DNA from: Fredericiella sp963839515
Lineage (GTDB): Bacteria; Chloroflexota; Anaerolineae; Caldilineales; Caldilineaceae
Reading direction: 5' to 3'
NCBI GenBank assembly: GCA_963839515.1
Contig: CAWIVN010000015.1
Coordinates: 496,001 to 560,000 of the forward strand
Length of the DNA: 64,000 nucleotides
The notes under the pieces are model-generated. The model was not told the origin of the DNA. It saw only the letters and a program-made list of their open reading frames with translations, and did not search any database. How positions within the stretch are numbered: position 1 is the first letter of the stretch; the number at the start of each line of letters is the position of its first letter. The position numbers and the translations under genes were made by a program. Positions 61,280-64,000 of the stretch are shown piece by piece.

Positions 61280-64000
61280 CTACCTCCGGCGGGCTTGCTT
61301 CTTGCTCGTCTCGAACTGCCACTGGAAGGCATACTCGACGATCATCGATTGGTTCTTGCGGTGTGCGGCCGGCGACCCTTCGGCGGGGCTGGCGCTGCGC
61401 CGCCGCCCCACGTAGTTGACCGGCCAGCGGCCTGCCACCAGGCGCTGGAGCCGCCAGCTCATGAACTCCCAAGCTTCCATGTTTTTCGGCCCCTCCTGTG
61501 CCCAGACGATCTCCTGCAGGTTGGGATAGAGGGCAAACATGGCGTCGAGGTCTGCTGCGGGGAAGGGGTAGAGCTGCTCCACGCGCACGACTGCCACGTG
61601 CTTGTTTTGTGCCCGCTGCTCGCTGCCGATTAGGTCGAAGAAGAACTTGCCGCTGCACAGCACCAGACGGCGCACGTCCTTGGCCTGCACCTCTAAGTCG
61701 GGGATAACCGGCTGCCAGGATCCCTCCACAAAGTCGTCCAGCCGCGAGGCCACAGCCGGATTGCGCAGCAGGCTCTTGGGCGTCATGACGACCAGCGGCA
61801 GCGGGTCAGATTCCAGGAGCAGCGCCTGCCGGCGCAGGAGGTGGAAATACTGCGCCGCCGTCGTGGGGTAGGCGACGCGCAAGTTGGTCTTGGCGGCCAG
61901 CTGCAGAAAGCGTTCGAGCCGCCCGCTCGAATGATCGGGCCCTGCCCCCTCCCATGCGTGCGGCAGCAGCAGCACCAGCGACGGCGTCTGGCCCCACTTC
62001 TCGCGTGCGGAGACGATGAACTCGTCGACAATCGGCTGGGCGCCGTTGATAAAGTCGCCGTACTGCGCCTCCCAGAGCACGAGCCGGTCGGGCGCCTGGA
62101 CGTTGTACCCGTACTCAAAGCCCAGCGTCGCAATTTCCGACAGGGGACTGTTGTAGATGGCAAAGGCAGCCTGTGCCTGCGGCAGCGCCTGCAGCGGGAC
62201 GAAGCACTCGCCGGTCTTGGCGTCGTGCAGCACGGCGTGCCGGTGGCTGAAGGTGCCGCGCTCGCAGTCCTGCCCGGTCAGGCGTACCGTGATGCCTTCC
62301 TCCAAGATCGTCCCAAAGGCCAGTTCTTCGGCTGTCGCCCAGTCGATGACCGCCTCTGTCTCCGGCGCGGCCGCCGCTTTCTCGACGGCCTCACGGCGGC
62401 CGCGGATGGCAGACTCCAAGCGGCCGGAGTAGAAGGTAAACCCTTGCGGCAGCTGCTTGAGCGACTCGTTGATCGCGATAATTCGTCCGGCCGGCACCGA
62501 TGTGGCGATGCGGCGCGCAATCCCCGGCTGCGGCGGCTCAGGCTGCGGCTCGACTAACTCGGCAGCGACCTCGTCGATATTTGCCAGCGAGTCGTTGACC
62601 GCCTGCAGCTGTTCTGTATAGCGCTGCACCAGTGCCTCCGCTTCGCCCGCCGCGATCACGCCCCGTTCGGCAAGGGCATTTGCCCACAGCTGACGTGTCG
62701 TCGGGTGCTTGCGTACGGTTTCGTACAGCAGCGGTTGCGTAAAGCCGGGTTCGTCCAGCTCATTGTGGCCGTAGCGCCGGTAGCCGATGAGGTCGATCAG
62801 AAAGTCCTTTTCAAACTCCTGCTGGTAGGCAAAGGCAATGCACGCCACCTCGATGCAGGCCGCCGGGTCGTCGGCATTGACGTGGACGATGGGCACCTTG
62901 AAGCCCTTGGCCAGGTCGCTTGCATACAGGGTGCTGCGCCCTTCGTTGGGTTCTGTTGTAAACCCAAGCTGGTTGTTGGCAATGATGTGTACGGTGCCGC
63001 CGGTCCAGTACCCCGGCAGCTGCGAAAGGTTGAATGTCTCCGCCACCACACCCTGGCCGGGGAATGAAGCGTCGCCGTGAATCAGGATCTGCAGCGTGAG
63101 ATTAGGATCAAAGATGGCCGGGCCGCGCCGGTCCGTGCGCGTGCCCGCCGCCCGTGCCATGCCGACGGAGATCGGGTTTACCAGTTCTAGATGGCTTGGG
63201 TTGGGCGGCATGGCAATGACAAGCGGCTGCTGCCCCTCGCCGTTCGTCTGCTGCGGATCGACGATGCGGCGGCTGCCGCGGTGGTACTTGACGTCGCCGG
63301 AGGTCCAGCCGATGGCGTCCCGCAGCTCCTGGATCTTGAGTGGGTCTTTGAACTCGGCCAGGATCTGCTCGTAGGGCAGGTTCATGTTGTGCGCCAGCAC
63401 GTTGAGGCGCCCGCGATGCGCCATGCCGATCAGGATGTTGGTGGTGCTGGCCTCGGCGGACGACACGATCAGCTCGTCCAGCATCGGCACGAGCATATCC
63501 AGCCCTTCGATCGAGAAACGATACTTGCTGGGGAAGGTGCGCTGTAGAAACTGCTCAAAGACCTCCACCTGCGTGATGCGGTCGAGCAAGCTCTTGAGAT
63601 AGTCCGGGTCATCTGAGGGGCGATACCGGCGCGATTCGGCGGCCTCACGCAGCCAGGCGCGCTCCTCAGGCTTGCGGATATGGTCGTAGTCGTAGCCAAT
63701 GTGCGTGGAATAGATGTCGCGCAGCACAGCGATTGCCTCGTAGGCGCTGCCTGTGATCTCCGCCACCGGTCCGCCAACCACGCTGGCAGGCAGGCTGCGC
63801 AGGTCGTGTTCGTCGATGCCGTGTGCCGCCAGCGCCAGCGAGGGATCGCCGGGCGGCGGAGTGCCCAGCGGATCGAGCTGCGCCTGCAGATGGCCGTACT
63901 CACGGATCGACTGCGCCAGGTTGGTGGCGCCTACGACCTTGGCCACGGCAGGCTGTGCCCCCGGAAGTTCGGCCGCCGGCGCAAGGGTGCTTTCGGCAGC
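61280..64000 (-). CDS. sucA: 2-oxoglutarate dehydrogenase E1 (5' end outside window)
   Basis: The frame is open to the right edge, so the start is missing; a GTG at 63946 is in frame but internal. NLAQSIREYGHLQAQLDPLG and the thiamine-diphosphate core are clear: IGMAHRGRLNVLAHN, GDVKYHRGSRR, ANPSHLELVNPISVGMARA, IHGDASFPGQGVVAETFNLSQLPGYWTGGTVHIIANNQLGFTTEP, then ERGTFSHRHAVLHD, EAQYGDFINGAQPIVDEFI, LLLPHAWEGAGPDHSSGRLERFLQLA, and QEGPKNMEAWEFM. It decarboxylates 2-oxoglutarate and succinylates E2 lipoate. Transcribed ahead of sucB, it makes an aerobic TCA cycle likely. Confidence 0.97.
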   Translation of the reverse strand, partial: AAESTLAPAAELPGAQPAVAKVVGATNLAQSIREYGHLQAQLDPLGTPPPGDPSLALAAHGIDEHDLRSLPASVVGGPVAEITGSAYEAIAVLRDIYSTHIGYDYDHIRKPEERAWLREAAESRRYRPSDDPDYLKSLLDRITQVEVFEQFLQRTFPSKYRFSIEGLDMLVPMLDELIVSSAEASTTNILIGMAHRGRLNVLAHNMNLPYEQILAEFKDPLKIQELRDAIGWTSGDVKYHRGSRRIVDPQQTNGEGQQPLVIAMPPNPSHLELVNPISVGMARAAGTRTDRRGPAIFDPNLTLQILIHGDASFPGQGVVAETFNLSQLPGYWTGGTVHIIANNQLGFTTEPNEGRSTLYASDLAKGFKVPIVHVNADDPAACIEVACIAFAYQQEFEKDFLIDLIGYRRYGHNELDEPGFTQPLLYETVRKHPTTRQLWANALAERGVIAAGEAEALVQRYTEQLQAVNDSLANIDEVAAELVEPQPEPPQPGIARRIATSVPAGRIIAINESLKQLPQGFTFYSGRLESAIRGRREAVEKAAAAPETEAVIDWATAEELAFGTILEEGITVRLTGQDCERGTFSHRHAVLHDAKTGECFVPLQALPQAQAAFAIYNSPLSEIATLGFEYGYNVQAPDRLVLWEAQYGDFINGAQPIVDEFIVSAREKWGQTPSLVLLLPHAWEGAGPDHSSGRLERFLQLAAKTNLRVAYPTTAAQYFHLLRRQALLLESDPLPLVVMTPKSLLRNPAVASRLDDFVEGSWQPVIPDLEVQAKDVRRLVLCSGKFFFDLIGSEQRAQNKHVAVVRVEQLYPFPAADLDAMFALYPNLQEIVWAQEGPKNMEAWEFMSWRLQRLVAGRWPVNYVGRRRSASPAEGSPAAHRKNQSMIVEYAFQWQFETSKKQARRR

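Noticed and set aside
60452..61633. 393-residue plus-strand frame opposite sucB-sucA
   Set aside because: Ser/Arg/Ala-rich antisense translation spanning two certain genes; no ribosome site or domain.

Overview
The window is a GC-rich, gene-dense bacterial chromosome segment. The mix suggests a heterotrophic Chloroflexota bacterium (Caldilineales/Anaerolineae-like). The grounds are a multi-repeat DUF5666-type exported protein, large lipoprotein-dependent peptide-type ABC importers, a DUF6325 plus SHOCT pair, a Bacillus-type SOS palindrome and a 2-oxoglutarate dehydrogenase pair. That placement is inference; there is no rRNA in the window. Two genes run off the edges: a MalT-like regulator on the left and the sucA-type E1 on the right.

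Layout. 1-10.9 kb: MalT/LuxR regulator, cold-shock protein plus SlyD-like prolyl isomerase, a small conserved protein, GNAT plus dynamin-like GTPase, isochorismatase-fold hydrolase, long HPF, and a stress-type cluster (helical unknown, DUF6325, SHOCT). 10.9-17.7 kb: GH13 glucosidase, a frameshifted aldo/keto reductase, a DMT transporter with trpF, and three surface or membrane proteins. 18-27.6 kb: SulP transporter, an NMT1-type ABC importer, and a tight three-gene operon joining a cobalamin-binding mutase-like protein, an opine-dehydrogenase-like enzyme and a class II asparagine synthetase, then tRNA-Lys(CTT). 27.7-35.5 kb: a peptide-type importer with acetamidase/formamidase, an orphan RepB-like primase behind an SOS-type operator, and a hydroxyacid dehydrogenase with a VOC protein. 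35.6-45 kb: Bcr/CflA exporter, zinc alcohol dehydrogenase, methyltransferase, a sugar-acid set (lactonase, FGGY kinase, TIM-barrel isomerase) and the DUF5666 protein. 45-54 kb: ArsR-controlled permease, a 163-bp structured inverted-repeat element, leuS, a second peptide-type importer, a small EF-Tu-domain protein and a frameshifted exported protein. 54.6-64 kb: cysK-cysE, a serine beta-lactamase-fold hydrolase, an ECF41 sigma factor with its flavoprotein partner behind an ECF41-type promoter, and sucB-sucA.

Most notable points: the B12/opine/AsnB operon with three CGTATAG repeats at exact 11-bp period upstream; the cloverleaf-like element next to the arsR promoter; a repeat family whose hairpin arms supply the stop codons of convergent genes; paired ArsR operators; an SOS operator inside the promoter of a probably leaderless primase gene; and a consensus ECF41 promoter.
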